Positions 57,639-64,000 of a stretch of 64,000 nucleotides of DNA are shown in pieces. A program made the position numbers and the translations under genes. Source of the stretch: Parenemella sanctibonifatiensis (lineage in GTDB: Bacteria; Actinomycetota; Actinomycetes; Propionibacteriales; Propionibacteriaceae). Location of the stretch: positions 248,001 to 312,000 of the forward strand of contig NZ_NMVJ01000006.1 of NCBI RefSeq assembly GCF_002250565.1, written 5' to 3'. Under the pieces are notes generated by a model. It searched no databases, was not told the origin of the DNA, and saw only the letters and a list, made by a program, of their open reading frames with translations. Every line of letters begins with the position of its first letter. The first letter of the stretch is position 1.

Positions 57639-58661
57639 ATGGAGCCTTCACCGGTCGACCCCCACCTCGCACCCGAGGAAGCTGCCGCCGACTCCGCACT
57701 GCGCCCCACGGCACTCGCGGAGTTCGGCGGTCAACCACGCGTACGCGACCAGCTCGGGTTGGTGCTGGCGGCCGCTCGGCAACGTGGCGTCGCCGCCGAC
57801 CACGTGCTGCTGTCGGGCCCGCCCGGACTTGGCAAGACGACCCTGGCCGGCATCATCGCCGCCGAATTGGGCGCCCCACTGCGGGTGTCCTCGGGGCCGG
57901 CGATCCAGCATGCCGGCGACCTCGCCGCGATCCTGTCCGGACTCACCGAAGGGGAAGTGTTCTTCCTGGACGAGATCCACCGGATGGCTCGCCCCGCCGA
58001 GGAACTGCTCTACATGGCGATGGAGGACTTCCGGGTCGACGTGGTGGTCGGCAAGGGCCCGGGCGCCACCGCCATCCCACTCGACATCCCGCGTTTCACC
58101 CTGGTCGGCGCCACCACCCGGTCGGGTCTGCTGCCCGGGCCGCTGCGGGACCGGTTCGGATTCACCGCCCAGCTGGAGTTCTACGAACCGGCCGACCTCG
58201 CCCGGATCCTGCACCGGTCCGCCTCGCTGCTGGGGATCACGTTGCACGAGGACGCCGCGGTGGAGGTGGCCGGGCGGTCCCGGGGCACACCGCGGATCGC
58301 GAACCGGCTGCTGCGTCGGGTGCGGGACTTCGCCGAGGTGCATGGCGCGGGCAGCGAGGTGATCGACCGGCGTACTGCCTCAGCTGCCCTGGAGCTGTAC
58401 GAGGTGGATGAGTTGGGGCTGGACCGACTGGACCGCGCAGTGTTGGAAGCCATCTGTGTTCGTTTCGACGGTGGACCGGTGGGGCTGTCCACCGTCGCGA
58501 TCGTGGTGGGCGAGGAGCCCGACACCGTCGAAGAGGTCGCCGAGCCCTTCCTGGTCCGGCAGGGGTTCCTGATGCGCACCAATCGGGGACGGGTCGCGAC
58601 CCCGCGAGCCTTCGCCCACCTGGGACTGGCCCACCCGGGCGGCGACACTGCCCTGTTCTGA
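57639..58661 (+). CDS. ruvB: Holliday junction DNA helicase motor RuvB
   Basis: 340-aa AAA+ ATPase that drives branch migration. Walker A is [12 protein letters not shown] (K66), Walker B is [10 protein letters not shown], sensor 1 is [13 protein letters not shown], the arginine finger region is PLRDRFGFT and a winged helix forms the C-terminus. Ten bp after ruvA. The last codons and stop belong to the first unit of a short tandem repeat. Confidence 0.97.
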   Translation: MEPSPVDPHLAPEEAAADSALRPTALAEFGGQPRVRDQLGLVLAAARQRGVAADHVLLSGPPGLGKTTLAGIIAAELGAPLRVSSGPAIQHAGDLAAILSGLTEGEVFFLDEIHRMARPAEELLYMAMEDFRVDVVVGKGPGATAIPLDIPRFTLVGATTRSGLLPGPLRDRFGFTAQLEFYEPADLARILHRSASLLGITLHEDAAVEVAGRSRGTPRIANRLLRRVRDFAEVHGAGSEVIDRRTASAALELYEVDELGLDRLDRAVLEAICVRFDGGPVGLSTVAIVVGEEPDTVEEVAEPFLVRQGFLMRTNRGRVATPRAFAHLGLAHPGGDTALF

Positions 58662-58696
58662 ATCGGGCTGTTCTGAATCGGGCGGTTTGAATCGGG
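58653..58696. repeat. degenerate tandem repeat around the ruvB stop
   Basis: CTGTTCTGAATCGGG occurs at 58653-58667 (holding the ruvB stop) and 58668-58682, with a third, weaker unit CGGTTTGAATCGGG at 58683-58696. The downstream GGTGAACCGGG looks like a further decayed unit. Confidence 0.7.
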
Positions 58697-58916
58697 GCTG
58701 GGGTGAACCGGGCGCTGTCCTGGCATGACGGAGTGGACACTGCCGCGAGGGGAGTGCTGGTCACAGGTGCGCGAATTTTCCAATTCTCGCTAGTGTGGCG
58801 CGAGTGCGTCCGCTGGTGTTTCGGCACCCTTTGCTTCGACACCCTTTGCTTCGACACCTTCGCGCACGGTTCGGCGGGGTACACTCGCGCGGGCGGTTGT
58901 TGGTCAAGCGAAACGG
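58697..58916. other. ruvB-yajC intergenic region with promoter-like hexamers
   Basis: 220 bp with no credible gene; an open frame here is Cys-rich and lacks a ribosome site. It holds two possible -10 boxes for yajC-secDF, TAGTGT at 58791-58796 and TACACT at 58878-58883, and the tandem 15-bp repeat at 58825-58854. The interval is the largest non-coding gap of the ruv-sec block. Confidence 0.4.
58825..58854. repeat. two tandem 15-bp repeats upstream of yajC
   Basis: CACCCTTTGCTTCGA occurs twice in a row, followed by a partial third copy (CACCTTCG). AT-richer than its surroundings; between the two candidate -10 boxes. Confidence 0.7.
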
Positions 58917-59489
58917 ATGTCTGTTGTGAATGCTGTGCTCTTCGAAACTTCGGGGCTCCTCCTGAATGGCGTGCTCCTCGGCAATACCGGGTTGGTGCAG
59001 GTGCCGATGCAGGGTGACACCTCGATGCTGATGAGTCTCGGCATGCTGGTGCTCTTCTGTCTGGTGTTCTACTTCCTGCTGATCCGCCCGCAGCAGAAGC
59101 GCCAGAAGGAACAGGTCGCCAAGATCGCCGCCCTCGAGGTCGGCTCACGGGTGATGCTGGGCGGTGGCCTGATCGGCACCCTGGTTCACCGCGGTGACAC
59201 CGAGGACACCATTGAGTTGGCCCCCGGCGTACAGATCCAGGTCGCCAAGGCGGGCGTGGTGGCCGAAGCCCCGGCCAGCGCCGACGACGACGCACCCCGC
59301 TACGACCCCGCCGAGGACGAGGCGTACGCCGATGACGCCGACCTCGAGGCTCAGGACACCGACTCCGAGGAGTTGGCCTCCGAGGAGACCTACCGCGAGA
59401 TTCCGGTGCAGCGGACCGACGACGACCGTGACCTCGATCTGGCCGACGATCCTGACGTGGCTCCCGGCCGCGACGAATCCCAGCGCTGA
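58917..59489 (+). CDS. yajC: preprotein translocase accessory subunit YajC
   Basis: 190 aa. One transmembrane helix (about residues 37-56, LGMLVLFCLVFYFLLIRP) is followed by the family core QQKRQKEQVAKIAALEVGSR and GGLIGTLVHRGDTEDTIEL. The final 80 residues are an acidic, low-complexity extension much longer than in classical YajC. It binds SecDF in the Sec holotranslocon. ATG 58917 and GTG 58926 are both possible; neither has a strong ribosome site. Confidence 0.9.
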   Translation: MSVVNAVLFETSGLLLNGVLLGNTGLVQVPMQGDTSMLMSLGMLVLFCLVFYFLLIRPQQKRQKEQVAKIAALEVGSRVMLGGGLIGTLVHRGDTEDTIELAPGVQIQVAKAGVVAEAPASADDDAPRYDPAEDEAYADDADLEAQDTDSEELASEETYREIPVQRTDDDRDLDLADDPDVAPGRDESQR

Positions 59490-59516
59490 CCCCACCCTCG
59501 AAGGAAGTACATCGAC

Positions 59517-61664
59517 GTGTCGGAGACACCCACTCCCAAGACCGCGCCGCCGGTGGCCAAGCGCCCGGGTCTCACGCTGGTCGGGTTTCTGCTCGCCATC
59601 GCCGTGATGTTCGGCATCATGGCCGTCAACGGGACCTGGCTGCCTCGGCTCGGTCTTGACCTGCGTGGTGGCACCACCATCACCCTGACCGCCTCTGCCG
59701 GTCCGGACGGTGCTGTGAGCCAGGAGGCACTGGAGCAGGCCCAGGACATCATCCGGCAGCGCGTCGACTCGCTCGGCGTCGGCGAGGTCGAGGTGACCAC
59801 GCTGGGCAGCAACCAGATCCAGGTCAGCATGCCCGGTGGCGACACCGACGAGATGTTGCGTCTGGTCGGCCAGACCGCGCAGCTGGGCTTCCGGCCGGTG
59901 TATTCGATGGACTACGCCGCCCAGCCCACCGAGCCGGTTCCCTCCAGCGACCCGTCGCCCGCGCCGACGGGCGAGCCGAGTCCGGGTGCGTCGGTCTCGC
60001 CGGCTCCCGAGTCGCCTCAGGCCAGTGCGCCACAGACCTCGGCGCCCGGCACGGAGGGCAACGGACGCCCGGCCCTCCCCGCTGCGTTGCCGACCAATCC
60101 GGCCCCTGAGCCGACCCCGACCACGCCGCCGGAGGACTACACCCCGGCGCCGCGGCCCACCGAGGTCGGTCAGGGCACTCCGGCCGAGCAGGCCATGGAC
60201 TGGCAGCCCTCCCAGGAGGATCTGCTGGACTTCCAGATGTACACCTGCGACCAGGACTTTCCCGACGTCGTCGACCAGCCGCTGATCTCCTGCGATCCGA
60301 CCGGACAGATCAAGTATCTGCTCGGCCCGACGGTGATCCCCGGCACCATGGTCACCGACGCCAGCTCCGGCATCCCGCAGGGTCAGCTGAACTATGTGGT
60401 CAATCTCGAGTTCAACGCCGAGGGCGCCGACCGCTTCGCCGAGGTCACCGGGCGTCTGGCCCAGAACCCGCAGCCGCAGAACCAGTTCGCGATCGTGCTG
60501 GACGGCGTCACCATCTCCGCTCCGTCGGTGAGCCAGTCGATCGTCGGCGGTCGCGCCACCATCGACGGGTCCGGCATCAACCAGCAGACCTCGGAGGAAC
60601 TCGCCCGGGTGCTGCGTTACGGTGCCCTGCCGCTGGAGTTCGAGCAGTCCGGCGTCGACACAGTGTCACCGACGTTGGGTGGCGAGCAGCTGCGTGCCGG
60701 CCTGATCGCCGGAGCGATCGGCATGATCCTGGTGGCCGCGTACTGCCTGCTCTACTACCGCCTGCTCGCCTTTGTGGTGGTCGCCACCTTGGTCGTTGCC
60801 GCAGCGATGACGTACGCCGTGATGGTCCTGTTGGGCGCCTCGGCCGGTTTTGCGTTGAGCCTGCCCGGCATCGCCGGTGCGATCATCGCCATCGGCACCA
60901 CGGCGGACTCCTTCATCATCTACTTCGAACGCATCCGTGATGAGGCCCGCGAGGGCAGAACCTTGCGCTCGGCGGTGGAGCTCGGCTGGCGCAACGCCCG
61001 GCGCACCGTCGTGATCGCTGACGTGGTGTCGTTGCTGTCTGCGGTGGTGTTGTTCTTCCTGGCAATCGCCTCGGTGCGTGGCTTTGCCTTCACCCTGGGC
61101 TTGACGACGCTGATCGACCTCGCGGTGGTGTTCTTCTTCACCAAGCCGTTGATGAGTGTGTTGGCCCGTACCGAGTACTTCGGCCGGGGCCACAAGTGGT
61201 CTGGTCTGGACCGGGAGCGGCTCGGTGCCGCGGCTGTCGGCGCACGTGACCCGGAGAAGGTCAAGGCCCGCAAGAAGGCTCGTGCCGAACGCCTCAAGGC
61301 CGAGAAGTTGGCCCGCAAGGAGGAGCGGGCAGCAGCCCGCAGGGAGGCCAAGGAGCAACGCGCCCGCGACAAGGCGATTGCCCGCGGCGAGGACCCCGAC
61401 GATCTGGATCTCGACGAGATCGAGGACGAGGACCTGGACGAGGCGGACGTCGAGGATGACGAGCTGGACGACGACCTCGAGGGCGACAACCTCGACGAGG
61501 ATGAGCTCGACGACGATGAGGATGACCTCGACGAGGACGAGGACCTCGAGGCGGACGAGTTCGATGAATCCGAGGATGACGAACTCGAGGATGACGAACT
61601 GGACGACGCCGACGAACTGGACGAGGACGACGATCGTGACGAGCCGAAAGGGGGCCGGGCATGA
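59517..61664 (+). CDS. secD: protein translocase subunit SecD with acidic C-terminal tail
   Basis: 715 aa, RND-like motor that uses proton flow to pull secreted proteins across. TM1 is at about residues 18-37, followed by LDLRGGTTITLTA and the P1 periplasmic domain. A Pro/Ser/Thr-rich insert of some 80 residues (about 140-225) lies in P1. The five C-terminal helices include ALSLPGIAGAIIAIGTTADSF and FIIYFERIRDE. After the last helix comes a basic segment rich in RKxxRAER, then about 90 residues almost entirely Asp/Glu with Leu. GAAGGAAG precedes the GTG. Overlaps secF as ATGA. Confidence 0.95.
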   Translation: MSETPTPKTAPPVAKRPGLTLVGFLLAIAVMFGIMAVNGTWLPRLGLDLRGGTTITLTASAGPDGAVSQEALEQAQDIIRQRVDSLGVGEVEVTTLGSNQIQVSMPGGDTDEMLRLVGQTAQLGFRPVYSMDYAAQPTEPVPSSDPSPAPTGEPSPGASVSPAPESPQASAPQTSAPGTEGNGRPALPAALPTNPAPEPTPTTPPEDYTPAPRPTEVGQGTPAEQAMDWQPSQEDLLDFQMYTCDQDFPDVVDQPLISCDPTGQIKYLLGPTVIPGTMVTDASSGIPQGQLNYVVNLEFNAEGADRFAEVTGRLAQNPQPQNQFAIVLDGVTISAPSVSQSIVGGRATIDGSGINQQTSEELARVLRYGALPLEFEQSGVDTVSPTLGGEQLRAGLIAGAIGMILVAAYCLLYYRLLAFVVVATLVVAAAMTYAVMVLLGASAGFALSLPGIAGAIIAIGTTADSFIIYFERIRDEAREGRTLRSAVELGWRNARRTVVIADVVSLLSAVVLFFLAIASVRGFAFTLGLTTLIDLAVVFFFTKPLMSVLARTEYFGRGHKWSGLDRERLGAAAVGARDPEKVKARKKARAERLKAEKLARKEERAAARREAKEQRARDKAIARGEDPDDLDLDEIEDEDLDEADVEDDELDDDLEGDNLDEDELDDDEDDLDEDEDLEADEFDESEDDELEDDELDDADELDEDDDRDEPKGGRA
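61385..61652 (+). repeat. low-complexity Asp/Glu-coding tract in secD
   Basis: Roughly 270 bp of GAC/GAG/GAT/GAA codons with interspersed leucine encode the SecD tail (about residues 624-713). The reverse strand reads as a poly-serine frame and is not a gene. Such tracts tend to vary in length between strains. Confidence 0.85.
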
Positions 61665-63118
61665 GCCCCGCCAAGGCTGACACCAGCAAGGACGTCGAGA
61701 CTCGCAAGGACGCCCGCGACGCCGACAAGCGCGCCGCGGCCAAGCGTGCGGGCTCGAGTTCGGCCAAGAAGTCCAGCGAGAAGAAGTCGCTGCCCGAGCG
61801 CCTCTACACCGGCGACCTGGCGTACAACTTCATCAAGGGCCGCAAGACCTGGTACATCGTCTCCGCGATCGTGGTGCTGCTGTGCATCGGTGCCATCGCC
61901 CTGCGCGGGCTCAATCTCGGCATCGAGTTCCGTGGCGGCGCCGACTTCCAGGTGACTGTCGAGGCCGCCAGCGAGGAGGTCCAGAGCGACCTGCGCGAGG
62001 CGCTGCAGGACTCCGAGGTGCCCGATCTGGGTGGCACCACGATCCAGGTGCTCGGTGAGAACCGGATCCGGGTGCAGACCCGCTCCCTGGATGTGGACGA
62101 GTTGTCGATCATCCGGGGCACCATCGCCGAAACCTTGGGAGTGTCGGAGGACGCCATCGACTACGGCTTCGTCGGCGCGTCTTGGGGTGGTGCGTTGACG
62201 CAACGAGCCCTGGTGGCGGTCGGCATCTTCCTGGTGTTGGTGGCGGTCGTGATCGGGATCTACTTCCGCAACTGGTCGATGGCCGGCGCCGCGATCCTGG
62301 CGCTGTTCCACGACATCATCGTCACCGTCGGTGTGTACGCCGCGGTGGGCTTCACCGTGTCGCCGTCCACGGTGATCGCGTTGCTGACGATCCTGGGCTA
62401 TTCGCTCTACGACACCGTGGTGGTCTTCGACCGAGTCAAGGAGAACGCCGCCAAGATGCCGAGAGCACAGTTCCCGGAGGCGGCCAACCAGGCGGTCAAC
62501 CAGGTGATCGTGCGAAGCATCAACACGACCATCGTGGGCGTGATCCCGGTCGCCGCGGTGCTGTTTGCCGGCTGGTTCTACCTCGGCATCGGCCCGTTGA
62601 AGGACCTCGGCCTGGCGATGCTGGTCGGCATGCTCGCCGGCGCGTACTCATCGTTGTTCATTGCCACCCCGTTGCTGGTCGACATGGCCGGTGGCACCGG
62701 CAGCAAGGCGGCTGGCAAGCGGCGCCGCGCCGAGGCCAGGGCGGACGCCAAGGCCAAGGCGAAGGCGGCTCCCAAGCCCACTGTGGTGGTCACTGCCGAT
62801 GAGGAGGACGCGGAGGCGCTGGCGGCCACGAGCACAGGCGGCTCGGCCACGGCAGAGGATGCGAAGAAGTCCGGCGCCAGCAAGACGACCGCGGAGAAGG
62901 ACGCAGCCGCGGACCGCCGGGCCAAGGCCGCCGATGCCCGTGCCAAGCGGCGCCAGCAGCGAGCCGATGCCCGTGATGAGGCTGGCGACACCTCCGATGC
63001 TGCGAACGCCGGCGAGTCGGCCGATGAGGTGAAGGCCAGCAGCTCCGACAGCACAGCCAAGCCTGCTCCCGGCACCCGCAGCCAGCCGCGTCGTCGCCCC
63101 CGGAAGCGGCGTTCGTGA
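61661..63118 (+). CDS. secF: protein translocase subunit SecF with basic/Ala-rich C-terminal extension
   Basis: 485 aa, partner of SecD. A Lys/Ser-rich N-terminal 45 residues precede TM1 (about 66-84) and LGIEFRGGADFQVTVE. The conserved helices carry ALFHDIIVTVGVYA, LLTILGYSLYDTVVVFDRVKEN and NTTIVGVIPVAAVL. After the last helix (about residue 340) come about 140 residues of Ala/Lys/Arg/Glu/Asp-rich sequence ending RRRPRKRRS. The strongly basic end contrasts with the acidic SecD tail. Overlaps apt as GTGA. Confidence 0.95.
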   Translation: MSPAKADTSKDVETRKDARDADKRAAAKRAGSSSAKKSSEKKSLPERLYTGDLAYNFIKGRKTWYIVSAIVVLLCIGAIALRGLNLGIEFRGGADFQVTVEAASEEVQSDLREALQDSEVPDLGGTTIQVLGENRIRVQTRSLDVDELSIIRGTIAETLGVSEDAIDYGFVGASWGGALTQRALVAVGIFLVLVAVVIGIYFRNWSMAGAAILALFHDIIVTVGVYAAVGFTVSPSTVIALLTILGYSLYDTVVVFDRVKENAAKMPRAQFPEAANQAVNQVIVRSINTTIVGVIPVAAVLFAGWFYLGIGPLKDLGLAMLVGMLAGAYSSLFIATPLLVDMAGGTGSKAAGKRRRAEARADAKAKAKAAPKPTVVVTADEEDAEALAATSTGGSATAEDAKKSGASKTTAEKDAAADRRAKAADARAKRRQQRADARDEAGDTSDAANAGESADEVKASSSDSTAKPAPGTRSQPRRRPRKRRS

Positions 63119-63633
63119 GCGAGCTGGCCGGCCTGATCCGGCGCGTCCCTGACTACCCGACCCCGGGCGTCCTGTTTCGGGACCTGACTCCGTTGTGGGC
63201 CGACTCGCAGGTCTTTCACCGGACCGTGGTGGAGCTGTCCAAGGTGAACCAGGTTCCCGACGTGGTGATGGGCATCGAGGCGCGGGGCTTCATCTTCGCG
63301 GCACCGATGGCGTTGCACCTGGGTGCGGCCTTCGTGCCACTGCGCAAGCCCGGCAAGTTGCCCGGCCCCAGCCATCGGGTCGAGTTCGATCTGGAGTACG
63401 GCTCGGCTGTCCTGGAGGTCCAGGAGGGCGCCTGTGGTCCCGGCAGCCGGGTGCTGGTGGTGGACGACGTGCTGGCCACTGGCGGCACCACCCGGGCCGC
63501 CGCCGAACTGGTCGACCGGCTCGACTGTCAGCTGGTCGGCATCTCGGTGTTGCTGGAACTGGCCGACCTGGGCGGGCGTGCTCTGCTGGAGGATGCTGGC
63601 ATCGGCCCGGTCCACAGTCTGGTCCGGGAGTAG
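63115..63633 (+). CDS. apt: adenine phosphoribosyltransferase
   Basis: 172-aa purine salvage enzyme that makes AMP from adenine and PRPP. It shows VPDYPTPGVLFRDLTPL, GIEARGFIFAAPMA, VPLRKPGKLPG and the PRPP loop VLVVDDVLATGGT (residues 113-125). GTG 63115 overlaps the secF stop. In many actinobacteria apt is followed by relA; here a channel gene follows instead. Confidence 0.95.
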   Translation: MSELAGLIRRVPDYPTPGVLFRDLTPLWADSQVFHRTVVELSKVNQVPDVVMGIEARGFIFAAPMALHLGAAFVPLRKPGKLPGPSHRVEFDLEYGSAVLEVQEGACGPGSRVLVVDDVLATGGTTRAAAELVDRLDCQLVGISVLLELADLGGRALLEDAGIGPVHSLVRE

Positions 63634-63636
63634 CCG

Positions 63637-64000
63637 ATGGCCGGGCAGTCGCGTCTGGGCCGGGAGTCCGCCTTCCGTACGCTGGTGAGCCTGCCGTACC
63701 GACCCACCACGCCGTTGGCCGAACTGACCCGGCGCGGACTGATGGCCTTCGGGCTGCTGCTTGCCTCGACCCTGCTGGTGTGGTTCGACCGCGCGGCGTA
63801 CATCGACAACACCAACGGTGACGGCGTCGGGCTGGTCGACGCGCTCTACTACTCGACGGTCACGATGACCACCACGGGCTACGGCGACATCACCCCGGTG
63901 GCACCGCACGCTCGACTGCTCAACGCGGTCCTCATCACCCCGATGCGGGTGGGCTTCCTGGTCCTGTTGGTCGGCACCACCATTGAGGTGCTCGCCAACC
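63637..64000 (+). CDS. potassium-channel-like protein, C-terminus beyond window
   Basis: The first 121 codons are visible. A basic N-terminus is followed by a hydrophobic helix (about 34-48), a pore loop with the K+ selectivity filter TTTGYGDITP (G81-Y82-G83-D84), and the start of the second helix (about 99-118). This is the two-helix Kch/MthK-like layout, where a TrkA-N (RCK) domain often follows but lies outside. GGGAG sits 6 nt before the ATG and the gene starts 3 nt after the apt stop. Confidence 0.85.
   Translation, partial: MAGQSRLGRESAFRTLVSLPYRPTTPLAELTRRGLMAFGLLLASTLLVWFDRAAYIDNTNGDGVGLVDALYYSTVTMTTTGYGDITPVAPHARLLNAVLITPMRVGFLVLLVGTTIEVLAN

Noticed and set aside
58703-59017. Forward open frame before and across the yajC start
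   Set aside because: Cys/Arg-rich, no ribosome site, and it overlaps yajC out of frame.
60920-62311. Reverse-strand open frame with a long serine run
   Set aside because: It is the complement of the Asp/Glu tract of secD; low complexity, not a gene.

Overview
High-GC genomic DNA of an actinobacterium. The order iscS-like / mnmA / MetE-like / ligA / ACT protein / gatCAB and the order yebC / ruvCAB / yajC / secDF / apt are both typical of Actinomycetota. PriA in place of a separate HisA and TrpF, GTG starts and TAnnnT -10 boxes fit as well. A Propionibacteriaceae-like genus is my best guess, from general gene style rather than a marker. No tRNA, rRNA, CRISPR array, transposase or replication origin was seen.

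Layout. (1) 1-6617: alpha-glucan metabolism, with treS (cut by the left edge) divergent from glgP, and glgP convergent with glgX across a bidirectional terminator. (2) 6778-10152: cysteine desulfurase, mnmA and a MetE-like protein. (3) 10154-16317: an accessory island between the MetE-like gene and ligA. It holds a secreted NucA/NucB-type nuclease with LGFP wall-binding repeats, two small downstream proteins sharing an LRRDQW motif (probable immunity proteins), a fused scar of ligA and MetE-like fragments, a second copy of the small-protein pair, and a small membrane protein. (4) 16328-23358: ligA, two small reverse-strand genes, gatCAB and hisI. (5) 23423-28855: trpE, a Trp-associated membrane protein, a short membrane protein, trpC, trpB and trpA. 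(6) 28908-36507: a Sco1-like lipoprotein, a membrane protein and gltBD. (7) 36692-44632: dnaE, a membrane protein and hisDCBH. (8) 44639-50619: a sialic-acid or capsule-like glycan cluster that separates hisH from hisA/priA. (9) 50678-53841: priA and an acyl reductase-HAD fusion. (10) 53853-64000: yebC, a YCII/DGPF protein with an ECF42-type sigma factor, ruvCAB, yajC, secDF, apt and the start of a potassium-channel gene.

Genes in the biosynthetic operons are tightly coupled, mostly by 4-nt ATGA or GTGA overlaps. Several operon heads (glgP, ligA, hisA, yebC, ruvB) lack a Shine-Dalgarno sequence and have a TAnnnT hexamer 6-8 nt before the start codon, which suggests leaderless mRNAs.

The most interesting region is 9.1-18.5 kb. 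It looks like a tandem duplication, or integration of a related donor segment, of [MetE-like - immunity pair - toxin - ligA]. The scar keeps a ligA fragment whose catalytic lysine codon is mutated and a MetE-like remnant with an internal deletion. It leaves one complete toxin locus and one orphan immunity pair.
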